DNA of 64,000 nucleotides, taken from Treponema sp. UBA1226 (lineage in GTDB: Bacteria; Spirochaetota; Spirochaetia; Treponematales; Treponemataceae). Below, piece by piece: positions 7,553-16,182 of this stretch. The number at the start of each line of letters is the position of its first letter. The first letter of the stretch is position 1. The notes beneath the pieces were generated by a model. It saw nothing but the letters and a program-made list of their open reading frames with translations, was not told where the DNA came from and did not search any database. The translations under genes were made by a program, and so were the position numbers. The DNA lies in contig DBWY01000003.1 of assembly GCA_002309195.1 (NCBI GenBank), forward strand, positions 36,135 to 100,134, in the 5' to 3' direction.

Positions 7553-9489
7553 ACATTCCCTCCGGCTTTATCGTCTGTATAATGCTGACCAAATTTTACT
7601 CTTGAATCAAGAAGATGCTTTGTATATTCTGCCTTAGGATTTTCAAAAACAGCTTTTGCTTCTCCTGTTTCTTCGATTATCCCGTTATGCATTACAACAA
7701 TTCTGTCACAGATATTTGCAACAAGATCAATGTCATGACTTATGAAAATTACAGAAAGATTGTGTTTTTTCTTTAATTCAGACAAGAGAGCGATAATCTG
7801 CATCGAAATCGTAACGTCAAGCGCCGTAGTCGGCTCATCTGCAATTAAAAGCTCGCAGCCCTGTGCAAGAGCAAGCGCAATCCCGATTCTCTGAAGCTGT
7901 CCGCCAGAAAACTGATGCGGGAAATTTAAAAGGCGCGACTTAGGGTCAGGAAGTCCTACTTCTTTTAAAAGCTCTTCTGCTTTTTGCATCGCGTCTTCTT
8001 TTGTAATATTTTCATCGATGTTTCTGTATAATTCAAGAAAAACACTTCCTATATTCTGGAGAGGATCAAACGACCTTCCAGGCTCCTGGAAAATCAATCC
8101 GATTTTTTTACCGCGGTATTTTCTGAGTTCTTTTTGCGAAAGTTCAGTAAGATCTGTCCCATCAAAGACAATGTGTCCGTCCATCACTGCATTTCCTGCA
8201 AGCAGTCCCGGAATTGCCGTAGTACTTACAGATTTTCCCGAGCCGGACTCTCCAACGATTCCGAGTATTTCACCACGTTTTACTTCGTATGAAATTCCTT
8301 TTACCGCGTGAGTAATTACAGTTCCTTTTAAAGTCTGAACAAAAAAATCAACTTTCAAATCCTGAATAGATAAAATAACAGATTTATCAACCAGTTTTGC
8401 CTTTTCTTTTTTCTTAAAAATATCTTTTAATGAATGAAATACTGCGTGATAAGGATCGTAAAAATCACGAAGGGCATCGCCGACAAAATTAAATGCAAGA
8501 GTTACGATAAGCAAAAGCCATACAGGATTTAATAACCACGGGAACCGCGCAAGATTACTTAATGTCGAAACTTCCCTGTTAATCATAGAACCCCAGCTTA
8601 CTGCAGGATCAGAAATACCAAGCCCAATATAAGACAAAGTCGTTTCGCTCATGATAAATCCCGGAATGCTTAAAGTCATACTTACGATTAAAAGACTTGT
8701 CATCTGCGGAATTATATATTTAAAAATTATTACAAGCGAAGGAATTCCTTCAAGCTTTGCATTCATTACAAACTCTTCTCTTTTAATCGCATGAATCATT
8801 CCTCTGAACGTTCTTGCGCTTCCTGGCCAGCCAACTAATGCTAAGATAAGCGTGATGACCATATAGGATGTTCCGCTATCCATCTTTGTATTTAAAAGCG
8901 ATCGGAGGAATAAAATAAGATACAGCGACGGAATAAGCATAAAGAACTCTGCTCCACGCATTACAAGCCAGTCTGTCTTTCCTCCAAAAAATCCTGCAAG
9001 TCCTCCAAGAATTACTGCAAGCAAAAAAGAAACTGCAGTTGCAACAAAACCAATCGTAAGAGAAATTCTTGAACCGTAAACCATTCTCGAAAACATATCA
9101 CGTCCAAGATTATCCGCACCAAAAAGATAGACCGGATAAACGCTTCCGTCTTTATCTGGTTTTGTTCCGAAAAGATGTATGTCACACGGAACCAATCCAA
9201 GAAATTTATATTTTTCTCCATGGACAAAGAATTTTAAATCATGATTCAAATCCTTTACGTACGAATAATCCCAGTTGATTCTGTTTAAAACCCTGGCTTC
9301 CCTTACTTTTATTCCGCGTAAAGTAATTTTAACATTTGCAGGATGAAACGTATTTGTTTCAAAGGTTTTTGTCGGTGTATACGGCGAAATAAATTCTGCA
9401 AAAATCATAAAGAAGTAGAGAACAGCAAGAATGATGAGAGAAGTAAATGCAACAGGCTTTCGCTTTATGTATAAAAATTCATTTTTCAT
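7549..9489 (-). CDS. Fused OppC permease and OppD ATPase
   Basis: One 646-residue reading frame joins two subunits that are normally separate. Residues about 1-345 are an OppC-type permease: an N-terminal membrane helix, a long periplasmic loop, and five more helices with the EAA-like segment around NAKLEGIPSLVIIFKYIIP. After a short charged linker (KKKEKAKLVDK), residues about 370-646 are an OppD-type ATPase with Walker A GESGSGKS (about 411), FSGGQLQRIGIALA (about 526), Walker B ELLIADEP (about 548) and the switch His ISHD. All key residues are intact and the linker is in frame, so a functional fusion is likely rather than a lost stop codon. It overlaps oppB and oppF by 4 nt each. Confidence 0.92.
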   Translation of the reverse strand: MKNEFLYIKRKPVAFTSLIILAVLYFFMIFAEFISPYTPTKTFETNTFHPANVKITLRGIKVREARVLNRINWDYSYVKDLNHDLKFFVHGEKYKFLGLVPCDIHLFGTKPDKDGSVYPVYLFGADNLGRDMFSRMVYGSRISLTIGFVATAVSFLLAVILGGLAGFFGGKTDWLVMRGAEFFMLIPSLYLILFLRSLLNTKMDSGTSYMVITLILALVGWPGSARTFRGMIHAIKREEFVMNAKLEGIPSLVIIFKYIIPQMTSLLIVSMTLSIPGFIMSETTLSYIGLGISDPAVSWGSMINREVSTLSNLARFPWLLNPVWLLLIVTLAFNFVGDALRDFYDPYHAVFHSLKDIFKKKEKAKLVDKSVILSIQDLKVDFFVQTLKGTVITHAVKGISYEVKRGEILGIVGESGSGKSVSTTAIPGLLAGNAVMDGHIVFDGTDLTELSQKELRKYRGKKIGLIFQEPGRSFDPLQNIGSVFLELYRNIDENITKEDAMQKAEELLKEVGLPDPKSRLLNFPHQFSGGQLQRIGIALALAQGCELLIADEPTTALDVTISMQIIALLSELKKKHNLSVIFISHDIDLVANICDRIVVMHNGIIEETGEAKAVFENPKAEYTKHLLDSRVKFGQHYTDDKAGGNV

Positions 9490-10544
9490 TTTTCTGCTCC
9501 GTATCTGATTCTAGGATCTACGACTGCAAGAAGGATATCAGAAATTACCATTCCAAGCAGAACTAAAAAAGAAATGAACATGCTGTTTGCAAGAACAAGA
9601 TTTATATCGTGCTGTAAAACAGCTTCATAAGTAAGCCGTCCAACTCCAGGATATGCAAAAATAATTTCCATAATAAGCGAACCGCTGAAAAGCGATGCAA
9701 GTAAATTTGCACTTCCTGTGATATAAGGATTTAATGTATTACGGAACGCATGATTTAAATACACACGGCGTTCAGAAATACCGCGTGCGCGAAGGGCAAA
9801 AACATAAGGCATTCCAAGCTGGTCAAGCATCGTCGCCCTTATCGTACGCATGGTCCCGCCGACTCCTCCAAGAAATGAACAGAAAAGCGGAAGAAAAATA
9901 TGATGCATATAACTGAACGTAAACTTTACAGGAGCTTCAGAAAAAGGAAAGTCAGGATATGCAGTAACAGGGAAAAGTCCCGTTACAGACGCTATAAGCT
10001 GGAATAAAATCAAAAGAAGAATTCCCGGGAACGCATGAAAGAAAAGCGCAAAAAAAGTAACTCCGACATCAAGTCGTGTTCCCGCTTTACTCGAAAAATA
10101 AACACCCAGAAGAAAAGAGAAAATCGTTATTAAAACAAGAGAAATAAGATTAAGTAAAAGCGAGTTTCCGATTCTGGACGACAAAAGAAAACTGACGGGC
10201 GCGCGCGATATTAAACTTACGCCAAGGTCATGATCAACCACAACCCTTTTAAGCCACTTAAAATACTGAATATAAAAAGGTTTGTCTATTCCAAACTCTG
10301 CACGTGTTTTTGCAAGCTGCTCTTCACTAAAAGCATTGTCTGCGCCCGCCCTGTTTGCAGAAGTCTCTCCCTGCCCTGCAACCATAATCTGCTGCGCCAT
10401 CATCTGATCTACTATATCTCCCGGCGCAAGTTCCATAAGACCAAACAGTGCAAACCCCAGAAGAAAAAGCAGAACAAACATCGTAATGATTCTTGAGACT
10501 ATAAAATAAGCAAGCGGTGCTTTTCTTTTAATTTTATTTAACAT
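9486..10544 (-). CDS. oppB: Oligopeptide ABC transporter permease OppB
   Basis: Inner-membrane permease of the peptide importer, 352 residues with about six membrane helices. The N-terminal FLLGFALFGLMELAPGD and the EAA loop around RATMLDQLGMPYVFALRARGISERRV are diagnostic of the OppB/DppB family. It pairs with the permease half of the downstream fusion protein. Its start overlaps the end of oppA by 11 nt and its stop overlaps the fusion gene by 4 nt, so the operon is tightly packed. The large loop after helix 1 contains a Gln/Ala/Asn-rich stretch (about 45-75) longer than in E. coli OppB. Confidence 0.93.
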   Translation of the reverse strand: MLNKIKRKAPLAYFIVSRIITMFVLLFLLGFALFGLMELAPGDIVDQMMAQQIMVAGQGETSANRAGADNAFSEEQLAKTRAEFGIDKPFYIQYFKWLKRVVVDHDLGVSLISRAPVSFLLSSRIGNSLLLNLISLVLITIFSFLLGVYFSSKAGTRLDVGVTFFALFFHAFPGILLLILFQLIASVTGLFPVTAYPDFPFSEAPVKFTFSYMHHIFLPLFCSFLGGVGGTMRTIRATMLDQLGMPYVFALRARGISERRVYLNHAFRNTLNPYITGSANLLASLFSGSLIMEIIFAYPGVGRLTYEAVLQHDINLVLANSMFISFLVLLGMVISDILLAVVDPRIRYGAEK

Positions 10545-12351
10545 AAATATGCTCCGTCATTGCGCCGTTAATATTATCAAAATAAAAATTTGTAAAATCC
10601 CAGCGGTTATTTATTGCAATAAAACTTCTTGCACAAACAAGATAAATCATCGGGCACTGTTCAAGAAGAATAGTCTGGTATTCATCCCAGATTTGTTTTG
10701 CCTTTAGTTCATCAATCGTGTACTGACCTTCGTTATAAAGATAATCAATTCTTTTTTCCCATTCAGTTGCAGGTGATTTCTGGAGAGGATACCAGAGATG
10801 AAGATTTCCGTTAGAAGGCCATACATTCGAACCCTGTGTCGGGAAAAGGTTTGACCCGAGTCCAATGATTATTGATTCCCAGTCATAAGTTGCAGTAAGC
10901 ATCTCAACCATTTTCTGAAAATCCGTCTGTCTTACATTTACAGTTATTCCGACACTCTTACATTCATCAGAAATAATCTGCGCAATATCATTAGAAATAT
11001 TTGCAGTTGATGCAATCGCAAGATCAAATTCTACGGCAAGACCTTTGTCATCCAACATTATTCCGTCTTTATTCTGAACAAAACCAATCGACTTTAATAA
11101 TTCCAGTGCCTTAGCTTTGTCGTATGTATATTTGAGTTTTATATTTTCATCATAAAACTGATTTCCTTTTGGAAAGAAATCATATTTAGCAGATGCAAGC
11201 CCGCGGTATGACTGGCTTATGATTCTGTCACGATTTAAAAGACAACTCATCGCCTGACGGAACTCTTTTTTAGTAAACCATCTGTAAAAAGGTTTGTCAT
11301 TATTTTTTGGATTCTGATTAAAACTCCACATCTGAGCGCCAAGAGAACCCTCTGAATTATAAACTGTATAACTGTCGCCCTGCGCATTGATTATGTCAGA
11401 AAGATTTTCCGGCTGCGGAGAATAAGTTTCTAGTTTTCCCTGGAGAAATAAAAGCTTTTCTGTATTCTGATGGTCATTTATAATCTGACATATTTTTTTC
11501 GTGCAGTACTGAAACGCTTCTTCCTTAGAATCTTTCTCCCAGTAATCAGGATTTCTTGTAAATACAAGTCGCTGTCCCGGAGAATATTCAGTTATAAAAA
11601 ATTTTCCGCACGAAGGAATATTTTTTGGATCTGTATTTACGCTGAATAAATTCTTAACGCCGTCAATTCCGTCTTTATCAAAAGCTTCTTTATAAATCCA
11701 GCACGGTTTTGCATCTACATTCGAAGCAAGCATAGGATTTGCAATAATTCTCGGATAGATTAAATCAAAGTGTTTATCGTCGATTTTCTTAGCCTCAATT
11801 CTTTTGTAAGAACCGTCTTTCATCATTACAAACTGTCCTGAGTACGCAGAGCTCTGAAAGTCAGGATTTCCAGAAACATTGTCATACCACCATACGATAT
11901 CATCTGATGTAACAGGAACTTTTTCTTTCTTTCCAAAATAGCTCCAGTATGCATCATCACGCACCGTAAAGTGAACGGTAAGTTCATCTTTTTTTTCATC
12001 AACGCTTATTTCAAAAAAACACAGGCGCGGAATCCATTCTTTTTTTATAAAATCATAATCAACGATATAATCAGTAACCTGGCTCATTATCGAAGCGCTC
12101 GAGCCGTCACGTTCTGCAATCAATGCATTAAAAGTTTTCGGGTCAGAATCGATTGACGAATACCATATTCCGTCAATTTTACCGTCTTTAAAATCCTGTC
12201 CCTCATATGGTTTTGAAACAGTTTTTTCTATTATTTTAGTTGAATTTAAATTAATGACTTCATCAATTTCTTCTAAGGTCATCTCAGGAACTTTTTTACA
12301 GGCAGCAAGAGATAAGACCAGAAATACGGGCAAAAACTTTAAGATTTTCAT
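10534..12351 (-). CDS. oppA: Oligopeptide-binding lipoprotein OppA
   Basis: Extracytoplasmic solute-binding protein of the SBP_bac_5 family, 605 residues, first gene of the opp operon. It has a lipoprotein signal, MKILKFLPVFLVLSLAAC, with lipobox LAAC at Cys18. Family landmarks include DGKIDGIWYSSIDSDPKTFNAL, the domain around YSPGQRLVFTRNPDYW, and RQAMSCLLNRDRII. The ligand is predicted to be peptides, but members of this family also take up other solutes. Immediately upstream is a 182-bp palindrome whose near arm touches the promoter region. TAAAAT lies 6 nt before the ATG, and AGAAGA may act as a weak Shine-Dalgarno. Confidence 0.93.
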   Translation of the reverse strand: MKILKFLPVFLVLSLAACKKVPEMTLEEIDEVINLNSTKIIEKTVSKPYEGQDFKDGKIDGIWYSSIDSDPKTFNALIAERDGSSASIMSQVTDYIVDYDFIKKEWIPRLCFFEISVDEKKDELTVHFTVRDDAYWSYFGKKEKVPVTSDDIVWWYDNVSGNPDFQSSAYSGQFVMMKDGSYKRIEAKKIDDKHFDLIYPRIIANPMLASNVDAKPCWIYKEAFDKDGIDGVKNLFSVNTDPKNIPSCGKFFITEYSPGQRLVFTRNPDYWEKDSKEEAFQYCTKKICQIINDHQNTEKLLFLQGKLETYSPQPENLSDIINAQGDSYTVYNSEGSLGAQMWSFNQNPKNNDKPFYRWFTKKEFRQAMSCLLNRDRIISQSYRGLASAKYDFFPKGNQFYDENIKLKYTYDKAKALELLKSIGFVQNKDGIMLDDKGLAVEFDLAIASTANISNDIAQIISDECKSVGITVNVRQTDFQKMVEMLTATYDWESIIIGLGSNLFPTQGSNVWPSNGNLHLWYPLQKSPATEWEKRIDYLYNEGQYTIDELKAKQIWDEYQTILLEQCPMIYLVCARSFIAINNRWDFTNFYFDNINGAMTEHIYVK

Positions 12352-12373
12352 TCTTCTATTTTACCACAGATTT

Positions 12374-12555
12374 TAGAAAAAGGCATATCTGCAAGAAATT
12401 AATGTTAATGCGCGCGAATAGCATCGACACAAAAACTGCTTCTGAGCGTTCGCGAGCCGCAAGGCGAGTCGGAGTCCACTTACGCTCAGCCAGCAGATTT
12501 TTTGTGGTGATGCTATGGGAGCGCATAAAAGTAATGTCTTATATGCCTTTTTCTA
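12374..12555. repeat. 182-bp imperfect palindrome with 15-bp perfect terminal inverted repeats
   Basis: The ends are perfect inverted copies of TAGAAAAAGGCATAT (12374-12388 and 12541-12555). Moving inward, the arms remain complementary in blocks: ATGCGC, ATAGCATC, CACAAAAA, CTGCT and CTGAGCG, separated by short diverged stretches. The centre (about 12453-12477) is GC-rich and unpaired or weakly paired. The outer TATGCCTTTTT on each strand could serve as a bidirectional terminator. It sits between the stop of the GT8 gene and oppA. It contains no plausible gene. The TA at each outer edge is compatible with a TA-targeting miniature transposable element, but this is unproven. Confidence 0.8.
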
Positions 12556-12579
12556 CAATTATTTATACGTTACAAGTCC

Positions 12580-13407
12580 TTATCTATTCTCAAAAACTTT
12601 TTTGAGATATACGTACTCATAAAGGATGTCGTCAAACTGGTCGTAACCGAAAACCTTATGCACTTTCGTAATATGCCACTGCTTGATGTTATCTGTATGC
12701 GGATAAGGAAGCCAGAAAAGACGCTTAGAAAAATGGCGTATTACAGTGTGCTTCCATAAGAATTTCTGATCATTAAATCTCTGCGGAAGAACCTTTTTAA
12801 CCGTAGTACTGTGCCACAAGGCATCCTGGTCTGCGAAAATCCATTTTTTTGTCTTTATCTGATTGCGGGCCTTTTCAAAAATTCCTGTTTCACGGCATTT
12901 TTTCATATTAAAAAGAATTACACCGGCATTAATATAGTCAGGCCTTATAAGGTATTTTCCGTAATGATCCGGAGCTGCAGCATATTCAACATTCTCGATA
13001 TCCGTATCATATAAAAGAGTAATGTCGCGGTTAAACATGATGTCAACATCAAGATAAAGAATTTTTTCGGGCATTTTTGGAACAAGGTCAGCAAAAAGCC
13101 TTATCAATGTATATGGTGAACAGTATGCACTTTCGTTAGGGCATCCTGCAAAATGTTCTTTATATAATTTAGTAACGTCAACTTTTTTTACACTGTTCTT
13201 TTTACCATAAGTTTTTGCAACTTCATCGAGATATTTAATGAGATTATCCGAAATCGGAGTAAAATCAGGCTTAAGATGAGAAACATCCATCGTAAAAATA
13301 TAAAAAGTAAAGGGTTCTTTTGTCTGAGTTCTCTTAAAAATAGAAAGCATGCATGTAAGCACGCCGTCAAAAACTTTTGAATTTCCGGCAAATAAAACAT
13401 TAATCAT
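12580..13407 (-). CDS. Family 8 glycosyltransferase
   Basis: A GT8 retaining glycosyltransferase (275 residues) of the galactosyl/glucosyl lipopolysaccharide type. It shows the nucleotide-sugar and metal-binding D-x-D in ILYLDVDIMFNRD, the acceptor-region pattern YINAGVILFNMKKCRE, and FADQDALW. The N-terminal MINVLFAGNSKVFDGVLTCMLSIFKRT is the usual first beta-strand/helix. It is the last of four overlapping genes (GT8, acyltransferase, acyltransferase, GT8); its start overlaps the previous stop by 8 nt. It probably adds a hexose to a lipid or surface glycan at the inner face of the cytoplasmic membrane. The exact sugar and acceptor cannot be read from sequence. Confidence 0.88.
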   Translation of the reverse strand: MINVLFAGNSKVFDGVLTCMLSIFKRTQTKEPFTFYIFTMDVSHLKPDFTPISDNLIKYLDEVAKTYGKKNSVKKVDVTKLYKEHFAGCPNESAYCSPYTLIRLFADLVPKMPEKILYLDVDIMFNRDITLLYDTDIENVEYAAAPDHYGKYLIRPDYINAGVILFNMKKCRETGIFEKARNQIKTKKWIFADQDALWHSTTVKKVLPQRFNDQKFLWKHTVIRHFSKRLFWLPYPHTDNIKQWHITKVHKVFGYDQFDDILYEYVYLKKVFENR

Positions 13408-14197
13408 TTTTTTCTTCCACCTTTACATATTTTATAAGTTCAACATTGCTGTTTTTGCTTCGTTCAACCATAGCATTATAAACTTTATTTCTCAAATCCA
13501 TACGTCTTTCTTTAGGCGCAAGATTTTTATCTGCAAAAAAAGGACCGTCAACATAAGTTATCATATCAGGAACATCGCTGTTTTTTCTTTTTTGATAAGT
13601 ATTCGTAAAAGCAAAAACAGGTACATCATACTGAACAGGATAACGAAACGAAGTATCTTTAAATGGCCTTATCTTCGTATAAAAAGGCCATATATGTGCT
13701 TCTGGATAAATCGTAACTACATGCTTATGTTCCATCTTATACTTTATCGCATCCATAAAATTTTTTGTTGCTGCCATATTATCGGGAAGCGGAAGCGCTC
13801 CAAGATAAGGATTTATTCTTCCAAGATACGGCATCGAAACATTATTTGCGTGAACAATTACAAAACAATCTTTCGGATGACTTACAAACGACGGAATCAA
13901 AGCATCTGCAACCGGATTCGTATGATTTGCATATAAATAAAATGAATTTTTCAAATAAGGTTTTATTACTTTTTTATTTATGATTTTATGATGGTAATGA
14001 CATTTAAGCCATATAAATGCGATAGGGAAAGCAACGATTCTGTACCAGAAAAGATGAGCGATGTTCCAGAGCAACCCTTTGCCGCCGTATTTATAATTTT
14101 CATCAATGGCTCGCGGAGTAATTACAGCCGTAGAAAACTCATCGTTCAATTCATCTTTATAATAAGTTACAGGAATTTCTTTCATAGACATTCGCAT
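13400..14197 (-). CDS. PlsC-like acyltransferase with altered catalytic spacing
   Basis: A 265-residue member of the 1-acylglycerol-3-phosphate acyltransferase superfamily. The catalytic block reads NHTNPVAD, giving His-x5-Asp instead of the standard His-x4-Asp. The third block, IYPEAHIWP, has Ala in place of the Gly of the usual YPEG. The second block may be YLGRINPYLGALPLP. These changes suggest an unusual acyl acceptor or reduced activity. Several in-frame ATG codons (14197, 14191, 14185) are possible and none has a good Shine-Dalgarno. It is flanked by another acyltransferase 9 bp upstream and by a GT8 gene overlapping 8 nt downstream. Confidence 0.82.
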   Translation of the reverse strand: MRMSMKEIPVTYYKDELNDEFSTAVITPRAIDENYKYGGKGLLWNIAHLFWYRIVAFPIAFIWLKCHYHHKIINKKVIKPYLKNSFYLYANHTNPVADALIPSFVSHPKDCFVIVHANNVSMPYLGRINPYLGALPLPDNMAATKNFMDAIKYKMEHKHVVTIYPEAHIWPFYTKIRPFKDTSFRYPVQYDVPVFAFTNTYQKRKNSDVPDMITYVDGPFFADKNLAPKERRMDLRNKVYNAMVERSKNSNVELIKYVKVEEKND

Positions 14198-14206
14198 TTT
14201 TAAAGA

Positions 14207-15064
14207 TTATTTTAAATATTCAAGCGGAATTCCGTAAGTTTTTTCGTAAACGTCTTTCCACATCTGATAATTTTTTTCTCTCATCATTTCGATGTTTTCT
14301 TTTTCAGAAAGTTTTGGATCAGGATAAATCGGTTCGAGGATATGAACTGTATATTCCTGAACAGGGAATCCGTCACCACCTATGATATCAGAATCACTCA
14401 TCGTAATAAAAAACGGAAGAACAGGAACATTACTTGTAACTGCAAACTTAAAAGCGCCTGGAGTTAAAGGACGCGGCTTTCTGTAATTCCACCACATTCC
14501 CTGTTCTGCATATACAAGAACTTTTTCTCCACGACGAAGAAGAATATCCATGCTCTTGATAAAAAGCTTCATTGTACTGAACTTAGAACTTAAAGGCAGT
14601 GTATCGCAGTGTCTGAAAAACAAACCGTACATACCGGGAAAAGATGTGTAATTTCCTTCGCGGATTACTTTATACATTTTTCTGTGCGGTAAAACTTTTT
14701 CGATTACATGATAAACTGCAAAATTATCAAAAGCATTAAAATGATTGCATGTCATGATAAGACCGGACTTTCTTAACTTAACAAAGTTTTCAAGACCAAC
14801 CACATCTTTTATAATCATCTGTTTGTTTCTGATTATCTTATGAATAAAATGACGCGCAATTGCATAAACAACTATTCTTAAAATTTTGTTTGAAAATTTC
14901 TTACATAGATAATCTGTTTTTTCCGGTTCAAGCGGAATCGTCGGAGGATCGTCTTCTACGTCTTTAGAAAACCATCCTTTTCTTTCGTATTCATCAATTC
15001 GTGCAAGAACTGCCAGTCTCTGAGGATCTTTTGCAATTTCGTTATTATTTGTTTTTTCCGTCAT
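14207..15064 (-). CDS. PlsC-like acyltransferase
   Basis: A 285-residue acyltransferase of the PlsC superfamily, which moves a fatty acyl group from acyl-ACP or acyl-CoA to a hydroxyl. The canonical His-x4-Asp motif is present in TCNHFNAFDNF (about 103-112). It is followed by FRHCDTLPLS and by the third block, VYAEQGMWWNYRKPRPLTPGAF. There is no clear signal peptide. The start overlaps the upstream GT8 gene by 20 nt, so the two are coupled. Together with the next acyltransferase and two GT8 enzymes it suggests assembly of an acylated glycolipid. Treponemes generally lack classical LPS and use other membrane glycolipids, which fits, but the product is not known. Confidence 0.87.
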   Translation of the reverse strand: MTEKTNNNEIAKDPQRLAVLARIDEYERKGWFSKDVEDDPPTIPLEPEKTDYLCKKFSNKILRIVVYAIARHFIHKIIRNKQMIIKDVVGLENFVKLRKSGLIMTCNHFNAFDNFAVYHVIEKVLPHRKMYKVIREGNYTSFPGMYGLFFRHCDTLPLSSKFSTMKLFIKSMDILLRRGEKVLVYAEQGMWWNYRKPRPLTPGAFKFAVTSNVPVLPFFITMSDSDIIGGDGFPVQEYTVHILEPIYPDPKLSEKENIEMMREKNYQMWKDVYEKTYGIPLEYLK

Positions 15065-16088
15065 AATCTTTTTTAATCTTATATGCTCTTATTCCGATAA
15101 GCTTTCTGATTCGTGTAAATCGTTTTATCTTGTCGTAAAGCCACCAGACGCTTCCGGTTTTACCCTTTGTATTATTGTAGTTATTAGGATCGTTTGCATC
15201 TTCTTCTGCCATCTTCTGCAGATTTTCCATAAGAACCTTATCCTTATCAAAATCTGCCTGAGTTCGTGAGTCACGCATTTTTATAAGATCATCATAAAAA
15301 TCCGTCATCTTCGCATATTTCCAGAAGTATTCTTCGTAAAGAATATCCTTGTATTTCCATGGACGCCAGTTAATCTTCCAGTGAATGAGCTTTAAGTCCT
15401 TGTTGTTGAATTTATCATTTTTGTACGAAGTTTTATTCCAGCCCAGGTGAACCTGGCGTACGTGTCCCTTACAAAGAACGTTAAGGTAATCTTCGTCCTG
15501 CACTACACGGAACTTATAGCGGCTCAAAAGGTCTACAAATCTTTCTGCAATATGGAGGTTTCTCCAGCGACGGCAGTTGATAAGTAAAATTCCTGCGTTA
15601 AAATAATCCTTGCGGTTAATTCCGTTTGCTTTTTCTACATAGTTTCCGAATACTTCATAAGTCTGCATTACTTCTTCGACAGCAGCACCGACATAGAAAC
15701 CGTGAACGTGCGTATTATATAATTCACTTATATCACCGACTACAGTAATATCGCAGTCAAGATAAAGAACTTTTTTATACTGCGGAAAAAGATTAGGAAT
15801 GAAAATTCTGTAATAAGTTTCTTTTGAATAATAGTCGCGAAGATGAAACATTCCCTGAATTTTATCAAGCTCGTCAGCCAGCGAAATGAACTCTATGGAA
15901 GAGTTTGGAGTCTGGAGCTTTTTAATGCGGTCTATGTTTTCCTGCTTGAGTTGTGTTATGAGGACAAAAATACGGTAAAAATTGTCTTTATTTGCGTTGT
16001 CAAGAAGCGATGTAACTGCAATTGCTAAAAAGGGAACATAATTGTCATCTGTAGCAAAGCATATTGGAATTTCCTTTTGTTTACGCAT
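15045..16088 (-). CDS. Family 8 glycosyltransferase
   Basis: A GT8 glycosyltransferase of 347 residues, first gene of the glycolipid-type cluster. Motifs: IPICFATDDNYVPFLAIAVTSLL at the N-terminus, the D-x-D in VLYLDCDITVVGD, YFNAGILLINCRRWR, VQDEDYLNVL and the late HW pair in LIHWKINWRPWKY. The start at 16088 is chosen over an in-frame ATG at 16124, because GAGGGTAGG lies just upstream of it. The C-terminal 80 residues are charged and basic, possibly for membrane association. It follows argS with a gap of about 95 bp containing a small hairpin, so it may be co-transcribed with argS. Confidence 0.88.
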   Translation of the reverse strand: MRKQKEIPICFATDDNYVPFLAIAVTSLLDNANKDNFYRIFVLITQLKQENIDRIKKLQTPNSSIEFISLADELDKIQGMFHLRDYYSKETYYRIFIPNLFPQYKKVLYLDCDITVVGDISELYNTHVHGFYVGAAVEEVMQTYEVFGNYVEKANGINRKDYFNAGILLINCRRWRNLHIAERFVDLLSRYKFRVVQDEDYLNVLCKGHVRQVHLGWNKTSYKNDKFNNKDLKLIHWKINWRPWKYKDILYEEYFWKYAKMTDFYDDLIKMRDSRTQADFDKDKVLMENLQKMAEEDANDPNNYNNTKGKTGSVWWLYDKIKRFTRIRKLIGIRAYKIKKDYDGKNK

Positions 16089-16128
16089 ACCTACCCTCAT
16101 TGATAAATTATTTAATTTTACCATTTTT

Positions 16129-16155
16129 AGGGCCTAAAGACAAGGCTAAGGCCCT
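16129..16155. other. Small hairpin between argS and the GT8 cluster
   Basis: AGGGCCT (16129-16135) and AGGCCCT (16149-16155) can form a 7-bp stem with a 13-nt loop. No T-tract follows on either strand, so it is not a standard terminator. It could stabilise or attenuate the argS-to-GT8 read-through transcript. Confidence 0.35.
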
Positions 16156-16182
16156 TCGTCATGAGAATATCCCGGATAAGGG

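Noticed and set aside
12402..12605. Open frame of 67 codons on the plus strand
   Set aside because: It lies entirely inside the large palindrome and the adjacent gene end; no Shine-Dalgarno and no promoter.
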